A stretch of 21,546 bases of DNA, from NCBI GenBank assembly GCA_023450535.1, contig JAEXGX010000269.1, positions 1 to 21,546 on the forward strand, in the 5' to 3' direction. Under the pieces are notes generated by a model. It saw only the letters and a program-made list of their open reading frames with translations, was not told where the DNA came from and did not search any database. Positions 15,512 through 21,546 of this stretch are shown here, piece after piece. Position 1 is the first letter of the stretch. Every line of letters starts with the position of its first letter. The position numbers were made by a program, and so were the translations under genes. Origin of the DNA: Pseudomonadota bacterium. Lineage in GTDB: Bacteria > Desulfobacterota > Desulfovibrionia > Desulfovibrionales > Desulfovibrionaceae.

Positions 15512-16812
15512 TGTCCACGATGGAAATTGCCCTTGTCACCCTTGCGGCCATGCTTCTTCTCGGGCTGCCCATTTTCATGTCCCTGATCATTTCCGCTTCG
15601 ACTGCTCTGCTGCTGGGTGACAGCATGCTTCCTCTTTCCGTCATCCACAACTCACTGTTCGAGGGCATCAATATTTTCACGCTGCTGGCCATTCCCTGTT
15701 TCGTTGTGGCTGGGGCGCTGATGGAATACGGCAACATTACACGGCAGATCATCGACGTGGCAAAAATACTTGTAGGGCGGATGTACGGCGGCCTCGGCAT
15801 CACCACTATCCTGGCCTGCACTTTTTTCGCCGCCATTTCCGGTTCCGGACCGGGCACCGTAGCCGCTGTGGGCGCGATTATGGTTCCCGCCATGATCCGT
15901 AGCGGGTATTCCCGAGACTATGCAGCGGCTGCAGCATCGTCCGGCGGCACCATCGGCATCATGATCCCTCCGTCCAACCCCATGATTATTTACGCTATTC
16001 TGGGTAACCTGTCGGTAACGGCCATGTTCACGGCAGGCTTTATTCCCGGCGCGCTGGTGGCCTTCTCCATGATGACTACCGCCTATCTCATCGCACGACG
16101 CAAAGGGTTCAAGGGCGATATCGACACCCCTGCCTTCAACCTGCGGCTTTTTATCCGCACCTGCGGCAAAAGCACCTTTGCCCTCCTGACCCCGGTGCTC
16201 ATCCTCGGATCCATCTATTCCGGCTTCGCCACCCCGGTGGAAGCTTCCGTCGTCGCCATCATGTGGTCGCTGTTCGTGGGCTTTGTCATCAACCGCGCCC
16301 TGAAACCAAAGCACATTTATCTCGCCCTGCAGGAAGGCGTCATGACCTGCGGCGCGGTGCTGATCATCGTGGGGGCTTCTACCCTGTTCGGAAAAATCCT
16401 CACCTATGAACAAGCCCCGCAAAAACTCGCCCAGATGGTGCTTGACTTCACCAGCAATCCCACTGTGGTGCTGCTGCTCATCATCGTAGTGCTCTATGCG
16501 CTGGGCATGTTCATGGAAACCCTGTCCACGCTGATTATCCTGGTTCCTGTCATTCTGCCGGTGATTGTCCAGCTGGGTATCGACCCCATCCATTTCGGCA
16601 TTATTCTGGTACTCACCAATGAAACCGCGCTGCTCACGCCGCCGCTCGGAGTAAACATCTTTGTCTCCTCCCGTATCGCGGGAATCTCGGTGGAAAGAAA
16701 CGCACTGGCCGTGCTGCCCTATGTAGGAACGTTGACCCTGTGCGTACTGCTCATTGCCTTCTTCCCCTCCATAGCTACCTGGTTGCCCAGATTCCTGGGC
16801 TACGGGCTTTAG
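15511..16812 (+). CDS. dctM: TRAP transporter large permease (DctM family)
   Basis: Large TRAP permease, 433 aa, the usual size, with about 11-12 hydrophobic segments. It carries out sodium- or proton-driven uptake of the ligand delivered by the DctP protein. Diagnostic motifs are LLGLPIFMSLIISAS near the N-terminus, FFAAISGSGPGTVAAVGAIMVPAMI, the duplicated-type segment YAAAAASSGGTIGIMIPPSNPMIIYAI, GFATPVEASVVAIMWSLFVG, and NETALLTPPLGVNIFVSSRIAG near the end. GAGGAGG just upstream (15497-15503) gives a strong ribosome site. The gene is followed after 104 bp by the sigma-54 activator. Confidence 0.95.
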   Translation: MSTMEIALVTLAAMLLLGLPIFMSLIISASTALLLGDSMLPLSVIHNSLFEGINIFTLLAIPCFVVAGALMEYGNITRQIIDVAKILVGRMYGGLGITTILACTFFAAISGSGPGTVAAVGAIMVPAMIRSGYSRDYAAAAASSGGTIGIMIPPSNPMIIYAILGNLSVTAMFTAGFIPGALVAFSMMTTAYLIARRKGFKGDIDTPAFNLRLFIRTCGKSTFALLTPVLILGSIYSGFATPVEASVVAIMWSLFVGFVINRALKPKHIYLALQEGVMTCGAVLIIVGASTLFGKILTYEQAPQKLAQMVLDFTSNPTVVLLLIIVVLYALGMFMETLSTLIILVPVILPVIVQLGIDPIHFGIILVLTNETALLTPPLGVNIFVSSRIAGISVERNALAVLPYVGTLTLCVLLIAFFPSIATWLPRFLGYGL

Positions 16813-16881
16813 CTCACCCATGACGCGGGGCGCTTTTCCGGCAAGGAAGGCGCTCCGCGCTGTTTCCGGATTCCGGCTTTG

Positions 16882-16909
16882 CAAGGGTACACGCTTTCGT
16901 GTACCCTTG
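16882..16909. promoter_or_regulatory. Perfect 12-bp inverted repeat at the regulator start
   Basis: CAAGGGTACACG (16882-16893), loop CTTT, CGTGTACCCTTG (16898-16909). It ends 7 bp before ATG 16917 and contains an alternative GTG start (16899) and its possible AAGGG ribosome site. It could be the terminator of the TRAP operon (no T-run follows), an operator for autoregulation, or an RNA hairpin masking translation. Confidence 0.65.
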
Positions 16910-16916
16910 TTACATT

Positions 16917-18314
16917 ATGCTGGAACATTATCTTGAGCAGCTTTGCGATGCTTTTCAGGATGCCATTTGCATTTCCGACCGCACCGGAATCGCGGTGCTG
17001 ATTAACAAACGCTATACGGAAATCAGTGGCATCGCCAAGGAAGATATCATCGGCAAGTCCGTCCTGGACATGAAAGGACAGGGCTTTTTCGACGTGATCC
17101 TCAATCCGGAAGTCATCCGTACCGGTCAGGTGACAACTAACGTCCAGCATACGGCAGGCGGACGCAAACTGATTCTGGAAGGCCACCCCATCATTGATGA
17201 ACAGGGAAACGTGGCCTACTGTCTTACCTTTATTCGCGACGTGACCACCCTGTCCGAACTACGGGCGCAGCTCACCGCACAACGCGAACTGCTGGAAACC
17301 TTTCAGAAGCTGAGCAGTGACGCCTCCGAACTGCCTTGTTATCCTCGCGTGGTACACAGCACGGCCATGCGCGCCCTTTACGCGGATATGGACGCCATTG
17401 CGGGAACCGACGCCACAGTTCTTCTGCTTGGAGAAACGGGCGTGGGCAAGGATATCCTTGCCCACGCCATCCATAGTGCGAGCAACCGGGCCAACCGGGC
17501 CTTCATCAAGGTAGATTGCGGAAGTATTCCGGAAAACCTCATTGAAACCGAGTTGTTCGGATATGAGGCGGGAACCTTTTCCGGCGCAAACAAAAACGGC
17601 AAGGCAGGCCTCATTGAAGCGGCCGCCGGGGGAACGCTGTTTCTCGATGAAATCGGCGATCTGCCCATGCTTATGCAAACTCGCCTGTTGCGCGTGCTTC
17701 AGGATGGCGAAGTTATGCGCGTGGGCGCAACCTGCGCAAAAAAGATGGATGTACGCTTTATTGCCGCCACCAACAAGGAACTGGAACGGGAAGTGGCACG
17801 CGGCAACTTCCGCAGTGACCTCTATTACCGGCTGAAGGTAGCGGTGCTCAAAATCCCCGCTCTGCGCCAGCGCAAAGCCGACATCCAGCCTTTGGCCCGG
17901 AGCTTTCTCAAATATTATGGCGCAAAATACCACAAGAGCATGCGCTTTTCCGACGCGGCTGAAGCCGCTCTGCTCGCTTACGCCTGGCCGGGTAACGTGC
18001 GCGAGCTGGAAAACCTTGTCCAGGGGCTGGTCGTTACCGGCAAACATGAATTCATCGACGTTTCGGCCCTGCCTATCCCTCAGGCCCGTGCAGGAAACGG
18101 CAAATCCCCCTTGCCAGACGTCTCGTTTAAGCCGGACCTTATCGATCTGGCGGGAAAAACCTACAAAGAACTTATGAAGGAATTGGAAAACAACCTGCTG
18201 CGAACGCTCCTCGCCCGCTTCGGCACCATAAGTGAAGTGGCCCGCCACCTGGCCGTGGATCGCTCCACCATCTTTCGCAAAGTTAAAGAGATGCAGAAAG
18301 ATGAAGGTTGCTGA
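16917..18314 (+). CDS. PAS-domain sigma-54-dependent transcriptional activator
   Basis: Enhancer-binding protein, 465 aa. An N-terminal PAS domain (residues about 5-110, with CISDRTGIAVLINKRYTEISG and EGHPIIDEQGNV) probably senses a ligand. A short helical linker leads to the AAA+ domain. Walker A is GETGVGKD (172-179), the sigma-54 contact loop is GTFSGA (219-224) instead of the usual GAFTGA, Walker B is LFLDEI (241-246), and the arginine-finger region is FRSDLYYRLKV. WPGNVRELENL comes near the end of the AAA+ domain. The C-terminal Fis-type helix-turn-helix is SEVARHLAVDRSTIFRKVKEMQ. Its position beside the TRAP genes and the presence of two sigma-54 promoters in the island make it their likely activator. 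ATG 16917 is the preferred start, though no ribosome site is visible; GTG 16899 would add six residues. Confidence 0.92.
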   Translation: MLEHYLEQLCDAFQDAICISDRTGIAVLINKRYTEISGIAKEDIIGKSVLDMKGQGFFDVILNPEVIRTGQVTTNVQHTAGGRKLILEGHPIIDEQGNVAYCLTFIRDVTTLSELRAQLTAQRELLETFQKLSSDASELPCYPRVVHSTAMRALYADMDAIAGTDATVLLLGETGVGKDILAHAIHSASNRANRAFIKVDCGSIPENLIETELFGYEAGTFSGANKNGKAGLIEAAAGGTLFLDEIGDLPMLMQTRLLRVLQDGEVMRVGATCAKKMDVRFIAATNKELEREVARGNFRSDLYYRLKVAVLKIPALRQRKADIQPLARSFLKYYGAKYHKSMRFSDAAEAALLAYAWPGNVRELENLVQGLVVTGKHEFIDVSALPIPQARAGNGKSPLPDVSFKPDLIDLAGKTYKELMKELENNLLRTLLARFGTISEVARHLAVDRSTIFRKVKEMQKDEGC

Positions 18315-18366
18315 TAACGTCAGCAGCCTCGAAAATTGCGAGCAGGCCGCGGCTTTGCCGCGCCGT
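18306..18366 (-). repeat. Dispersed repeat, inverted copy of 10934-10994
   Basis: Read on the minus strand it starts ACGGCGCGGCAAAGCCGCG and ends with the TCAGCA hairpin, matching 10934-10994 at most positions. The hairpin GGTTGCTGA-TAACG-TCAGCAGCC overlaps the last codons and stop of the regulator gene and may serve as its terminator, although no T-run follows. Confidence 0.8.
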
Positions 18367-18412
18367 TCACTCACAGGCATGCCCCTTCGTGCCTTCCTCA
18401 GGCTGAACGGCT

Positions 18413-18439
18413 CAAGTGAATTGCGGTTACTCCGGCTTC
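18413..18439 (-). repeat. Dispersed repeat, copy C (inside the 3' end of the diguanylate cyclase gene)
   Basis: On the minus strand this reads GAAGCCGGAGTAACCG followed by CAATTCACTTG, the core of copies A and B. The TAA in GGAGTAACC is the stop codon of the diguanylate cyclase gene at 18427, so the repeat defines the last residues and the end of that protein. Confidence 0.7.
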
Positions 18440-19896
18440 ATGCAAAACCTTGCGTCACTCGACTTCGGGCATCTTGGTGAAGAAGCTTGCCAGCCCTGCA
18501 TTTCCCAGCCGGCAAAAGGATGAGGGGCTCCCGAGGCTTCCCGTTCTTCTTTTTGCCGTTGCTTCTCAGCATACATGAGCATGTCCGCTTCCCGAACCAA
18601 CGACTCCACATCCATCGCCAGCGGGCTCCATACCGCTCCAAGCGATATGGAGCCAGGGAAAGCGTCATCGCCCTTACGGAGCAATGCTTTGATTTTCGTG
18701 TGAAAAAGATCCTCCGGCATGTTCTCGCAAAGAAAAACAAATTCATCTCCGCCGATGCGAAAAATGTCCCTGCTGCGAAAAAAGCTGAGGAACAACTCGC
18801 TTAATGAGCGAATGTATTCGTCGCCCCGTCCGTGCCCGAAATGGTCGTTGACATATTTGAGCGCATTGAGATCAACAAATATGACGCCCAAATTTTCGAC
18901 CCCGCAGGTTTTAATCTGGTTGCATGCCGTCAGATACGCATTGCGGTTGCCCAATCCGGTCAGCCCGTCACGCAGGCCCAGACTCCGCAATTCCTCTGCC
19001 ATCCGGCGCTTGGCCATTTCGTTGTCCATGAAATAGGTCAAAGAATGCAACAAGGTGAAATCATGCATATCCATACGGGGATTGTCCACGCCGACAAAGC
19101 CCGTCAGAACATTCTCGGCGGCGTACAACGGCACAGCAAAAAGACGCCGGATATCCTGCCGCTTGAGCAGAGCGTACAAATCTTGATGCGAAGCCCGGAT
19201 ATCTTCCAATTCCTCAATAATAATATCTTTCCGTTCATTGAACAGCTCAATCCACGGCCTGACGACGTCAAAAGGCAGATTTTGCAGGGTGCCCTTCTGG
19301 GATTTAATTCCCGGTGCGCACCATTCATGGCTGTTATTGATGATCGAATCGCCCGCCGGGCTTCTGCCGAATTCAAAAATATAGGCGCGATCCGCCTCAT
19401 ATTGTCCGCCTACCAAGGCTAAGACCTTATCAATAGCTGGCGAAAGCTGCTCCCCCTGCGAAAGCGTTCGCACACATTTCACAACTGTGCGTTCAATCTC
19501 GAACTTGCGCTGAGCGCTCTTCCGCTGCTCTGCCTGCGTCGTGATATCCACGGCGACTTCCAAATGCAGAGTACGCCCCTTCCAGTAAATCAGCTTGTCC
19601 TTGATCAAAAAATGCCGCCCCATCACCGGGTTGGCATGTTCCCAGACATAAAAGGAATCAAACGACAACTGCCCGATTGGACAAAACGGGCAGGGAGAAT
19701 CTAGTCCCTGAAAAAGTTTGTGGCATTTGTGACCGCGAAAATCCTCAATGCCGAACTTGCACAGCCCACTCGGATTGAGCCAGAGTACGTCATACGTATC
19801 GGGGTCGCTGACGTAAATGATATCTTCCAGCGAGTCGACAACCGTACCGGCCAGACAAGGGTGCCTCTCGGGCGGGCAAGGAATTTCCTCTTCCAT
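18427..19896 (-). CDS. Diguanylate cyclase with PAS and GAF sensor domains
   Basis: Cytoplasmic c-di-GMP synthase, 489 aa. The N-terminal PAS-like domain (about 15-120) carries a cysteine cluster, Cys58 and Cys69-x2-Cys72 (KCHKLFQGLDSPCPFCP), which might bind a metal or sense redox. A GAF domain spans about 145-305 (AYIFEFG, RRLFAVPLYAAENVLTGFVGVDNPR). The GGDEF domain runs from LRDGLTGLGNRNAYL to SLVREADMLMYAEKQRQ; the active-site motif is an intact GGDEF at residues 382-386. An RSRD lies just upstream but is one residue closer than the standard inhibitory RxxD site, so feedback inhibition is uncertain. The start ATG at 19896 has GAGGAAGT directly before it. The last 20 or so residues lie in or next to repeat DNA. 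There are no membrane segments. Confidence 0.93.
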   Translation of the reverse strand: MEEEIPCPPERHPCLAGTVVDSLEDIIYVSDPDTYDVLWLNPSGLCKFGIEDFRGHKCHKLFQGLDSPCPFCPIGQLSFDSFYVWEHANPVMGRHFLIKDKLIYWKGRTLHLEVAVDITTQAEQRKSAQRKFEIERTVVKCVRTLSQGEQLSPAIDKVLALVGGQYEADRAYIFEFGRSPAGDSIINNSHEWCAPGIKSQKGTLQNLPFDVVRPWIELFNERKDIIIEELEDIRASHQDLYALLKRQDIRRLFAVPLYAAENVLTGFVGVDNPRMDMHDFTLLHSLTYFMDNEMAKRRMAEELRSLGLRDGLTGLGNRNAYLTACNQIKTCGVENLGVIFVDLNALKYVNDHFGHGRGDEYIRSLSELFLSFFRSRDIFRIGGDEFVFLCENMPEDLFHTKIKALLRKGDDAFPGSISLGAVWSPLAMDVESLVREADMLMYAEKQRQKEEREASGAPHPFAGWEMQGWQASSPRCPKSSDARFCMKPE

Positions 19897-20097
19897 ACTT
19901 CCTCATAACTTTTCGCGATAACACGCAATAATACATGGTCATTTCCCGTTTCACGGCTGAGGTGTCCGAGCAGGATGCGCCATATCAGCTATTTGTGCAT
20001 GTTTTTATAAATATAGTCCTCGTCGAACCGGACTTCAATCACAAATACGTATCCAAAAACTACACGCGCGTATCTTTGATCCAGGCTTCGTTGCGAA

Positions 20098-20182
20098 GCC
20101 GGAGTAGCCGTAATTCACTTGCAACGTGAACCCCGCAAGTCAGAACATCGTGTCCTGACCATATATGAGTTCAAAGTTAAAC
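20098..20182 (+). repeat. Dispersed repeat, copy B
   Basis: It begins GCCGGAGTAGCC, then GTAATTCACTTGC, and continues with GTGAACC, TCAGAACATC and GAGTTCAAAG, parallel to copy A (13134-13238) without that copy's internal extra segment. The match implies a repeat unit of about 85 bp in this genome. Confidence 0.7.
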
Positions 20183-20184
20183 TG

Positions 20185-20229
20185 CCCTGAATTCAATTTC
20201 GTATAAAAATACTGAAATTGGATTCAGGG
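20185..20229. repeat. 16-bp imperfect inverted repeat
   Basis: CCCTGAATTCAATTTC (20185-20200) pairs with GAAATTGGATTCAGGG (20214-20229) at 15 of 16 positions around a 13-bp AT-rich loop. It lies about 80 bp after the end of the minus-strand PAS gene and could serve as its terminator, though neither side has a clear T-run. Confidence 0.6.
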
Positions 20230-20310
20230 GCCAACGTACATTTTTCGTGCCGTTACCTCAAGATAAGAACTCGATTTTTCTTGAGAAATGAAACAAAATG
20301 TAAGACGCGT

Positions 20311-21546
20311 TCATCTTTCTTCGTCGTTATCAAAAGGCTCGGTATAAATCACATACATCGTTATTTTTTCCGGCGTCCGTTCCGTCACCGAGCCACGGAT
20401 ATCCACCCGCTTGGGCTTTCCATCCTTGCATTTGATGCGAACGGAAAGATAAATGCCGTCCAGCCCTTCTTCTTGAATACGCCGTAAAGCCTCTCGCGTT
20501 TTAGGAACGTCCTCCGGCCAGACGGTGGCGGGCAGCATGCCCTGCCGCACCTCTTCGATTTCTTCGTTGGAAGAATAGCCGCTGAATTTGCAAAGCCATG
20601 TTCCATACTGGGTAACTTTCAGCGTATCGCCGAGTTCAAACACGGCGATGCCGCAGGGGATCGCGGAAATAAGCGCTTCCAACTGTTTGCGGGAGTATTC
20701 CAGTTTTTTCTGGATGTCGGCCATTTCCTCCACGTCCGTCACCACTGCGTAGTAGATGACTTCATCCGCGCGGCGTTCAGTCAATGTCGCGTTTATACGT
20801 ACATGTCGATAGATTCCCCCCTTGCCTTGAAGGCGGCAGGTGATATTCACCTTATCAGCCCCGCTGCGCATTCTTTCCACAGTCTTCAGGACAAGTGGCA
20901 AATCTCTGGGGTGCAGCAAGGCAAAAGTGTTATGTCTTTCAAGCTCGGCGATTTCTTCGGCGTTGTATCCCAAAAAGTGAAAGGTCCAATTATTGCACTG
21001 AGTCAAGCGGACACGATCCGTCAGAGAAATGGTCAGAACCCCGCCCGGCATGGTGTTGAATAACGCTTCCAGCCTGTTACGGGACTTCTCCACTTCTTGC
21101 TTCAGCTGGATGACTTCTCCCACATCAGTGTCAATGCCGTACATGATGACGCTGCCCCGCCGCCGCTCCGTGGTGGAAGCAGCCATGGCGATATACTTGT
21201 AGGAACCATCTCTGTGCCGGACACGACAGATCACGTTGAAGCTGTCCAGGCCCTCTCGAATTTTTTGCGCCACCCCCTCAATCAGGGAAACATCTTCCGG
21301 GTGAACCAGGGCAAAAAGGTCCTTGGCCACCAACATGGCAAAGTCCTCTTTGCTGCGATCCAACAACCGATTAGCCCAATCATTGCAAGGGGTCAGCTTG
21401 ATGGTGGCGTCAGTAATTTCAAGTACCACCACTCCTCCGGGAATATTTTCCACCAGCGCATCATAAGGGGTTTTGTTTGTGATGGAATTGCGGCTGCTCG
21501 CCTCTTCGACGCTGTGGTCAAGCAATTTTTGCAACGAAAGCAGATT
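20311..21546 (-). CDS. Multi-PAS sensor protein, N-terminus outside the window
   Basis: Three tandem PAS/PAC units, visible for about 411 residues. Each unit opens with the same pattern (ENIPGGVVVLEI, NTMPGGVLTISL, SAIPCGIAVFEL) and the first two reach HPED/HPRD before a PAC segment ending in TERR; the third has WPED and TERT. The units therefore arose by duplication. Short helical linkers (LKQEVEKSRNRLEALF, IQKKLEYSRKQLEALI) join them. The frame stays open through base 21546, and the TTG at 21534 is not convincing as a start, so the gene begins beyond the window. No kinase, GGDEF, EAL or DNA-binding domain follows the last PAS; any output domain must be N-terminal or in a partner. It lies on the same strand as, and upstream of, the diguanylate cyclase gene. 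Confidence 0.85.
   Translation of the reverse strand, partial: NLLSLQKLLDHSVEEASSRNSITNKTPYDALVENIPGGVVVLEITDATIKLTPCNDWANRLLDRSKEDFAMLVAKDLFALVHPEDVSLIEGVAQKIREGLDSFNVICRVRHRDGSYKYIAMAASTTERRRGSVIMYGIDTDVGEVIQLKQEVEKSRNRLEALFNTMPGGVLTISLTDRVRLTQCNNWTFHFLGYNAEEIAELERHNTFALLHPRDLPLVLKTVERMRSGADKVNITCRLQGKGGIYRHVRINATLTERRADEVIYYAVVTDVEEMADIQKKLEYSRKQLEALISAIPCGIAVFELGDTLKVTQYGTWLCKFSGYSSNEEIEEVRQGMLPATVWPEDVPKTREALRRIQEEGLDGIYLSVRIKCKDGKPKRVDIRGSVTERTPEKITMYVIYTEPFDNDEER

Larger units (their letters stand above)
19897..20310. other. Non-coding interval between the diguanylate cyclase and PAS genes
   Basis: About 414 bp without a supported gene. It should contain the diguanylate cyclase promoter (minus strand); I could not pick out a convincing -35/-10 pair. 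It also holds repeat copy B, the perfect hairpin GGCTTCG-TTG-CGAAGCC at 20084-20100, and a large imperfect inverted repeat at 20185-20229. Confidence 0.55.

Noticed and set aside
15652..16884. Long minus-strand open frame (410 codons) opposite dctM
   Set aside because: It is a shadow: the product is extremely rich in Gly, Gln, Glu, Asp and His, as expected from reversing a membrane-protein gene.
1..21546. CRISPR array, tRNA, rRNA, insertion sequence or phage integrase
   Set aside because: I found no regularly spaced repeats, no cloverleaf-like or rRNA-like segments and no transposase or integrase frames. The repeats present are short, palindromic and irregularly spaced.

Overview
The window reads as chromosome of a strictly anaerobic, sulfite-respiring delta-proteobacterium, most likely a gut or sediment Desulfovibrionaceae (Desulfovibrio/Bilophila type). 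The reasons are a glycyl radical enzyme carrying the sulfonate-binding residues of isethionate/dihydroxypropanesulfonate lyases, a TRAP uptake system, strong sigma-54 -24/-12 promoters, fairly GC-rich genes beside AT-rich promoter regions, and many short palindromic repeats between genes. The taxon is inferred; no rRNA or tRNA gene is visible.

Layout. (1) 1-4840: an export operon on the + strand: 3' end of a HlyD-type membrane fusion protein, two ABC-2-type permeases and a NodT-type outer-membrane lipoprotein, with overlaps or tight spacing and no ATPase gene inside the visible part. (2) 4841-5565: non-coding, with a 52-bp inverted repeat and repeat fragments. (3) 5566-7284: a secreted GH144/COG5368-type glucan hydrolase, convergent with a small stand-alone macro-domain protein (7304-7768, minus). 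(4) 8081-18314, the core island: a perfect 13-bp inverted repeat and a sigma-54 promoter precede an 825-aa glycyl radical enzyme, its radical-SAM activase and an amidohydrolase-fold protein whose usual metal ligands are mostly replaced. About 930 bp of non-coding DNA with hairpins, a terminator and a second sigma-54 promoter then lead into a TRAP transporter (P, Q, M) and a PAS-AAA-Fis enhancer-binding regulator. (5) 18427-21546, minus strand: a PAS-GAF-GGDEF diguanylate cyclase and a triple-PAS protein cut by the window end.

How it probably works. The TRAP system imports an organosulfonate. The glycyl radical enzyme, activated by the radical-SAM protein, cleaves its C-S bond and releases sulfite for respiration to sulfide. 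The PAS/sigma-54 activator turns on both promoters when the substrate, or a product, is present. The amidohydrolase-like protein is the unexplained partner: it is co-oriented with the lyase, is not part of the lyase pathways as I know them, and has Arg-x-Arg in place of His-x-His. No aldehyde or alcohol dehydrogenase for the carbon product is in the window. The exact substrate (isethionate, dihydroxypropanesulfonate or a relative) cannot be settled from sequence alone.

Between genes, a family of dispersed repeats recurs at 5172, 10905-10994, 13134-13238, 13400-13427, 18306-18366, 18413-18439 and 20098-20182. One copy supplies the stop codon of the diguanylate cyclase gene.
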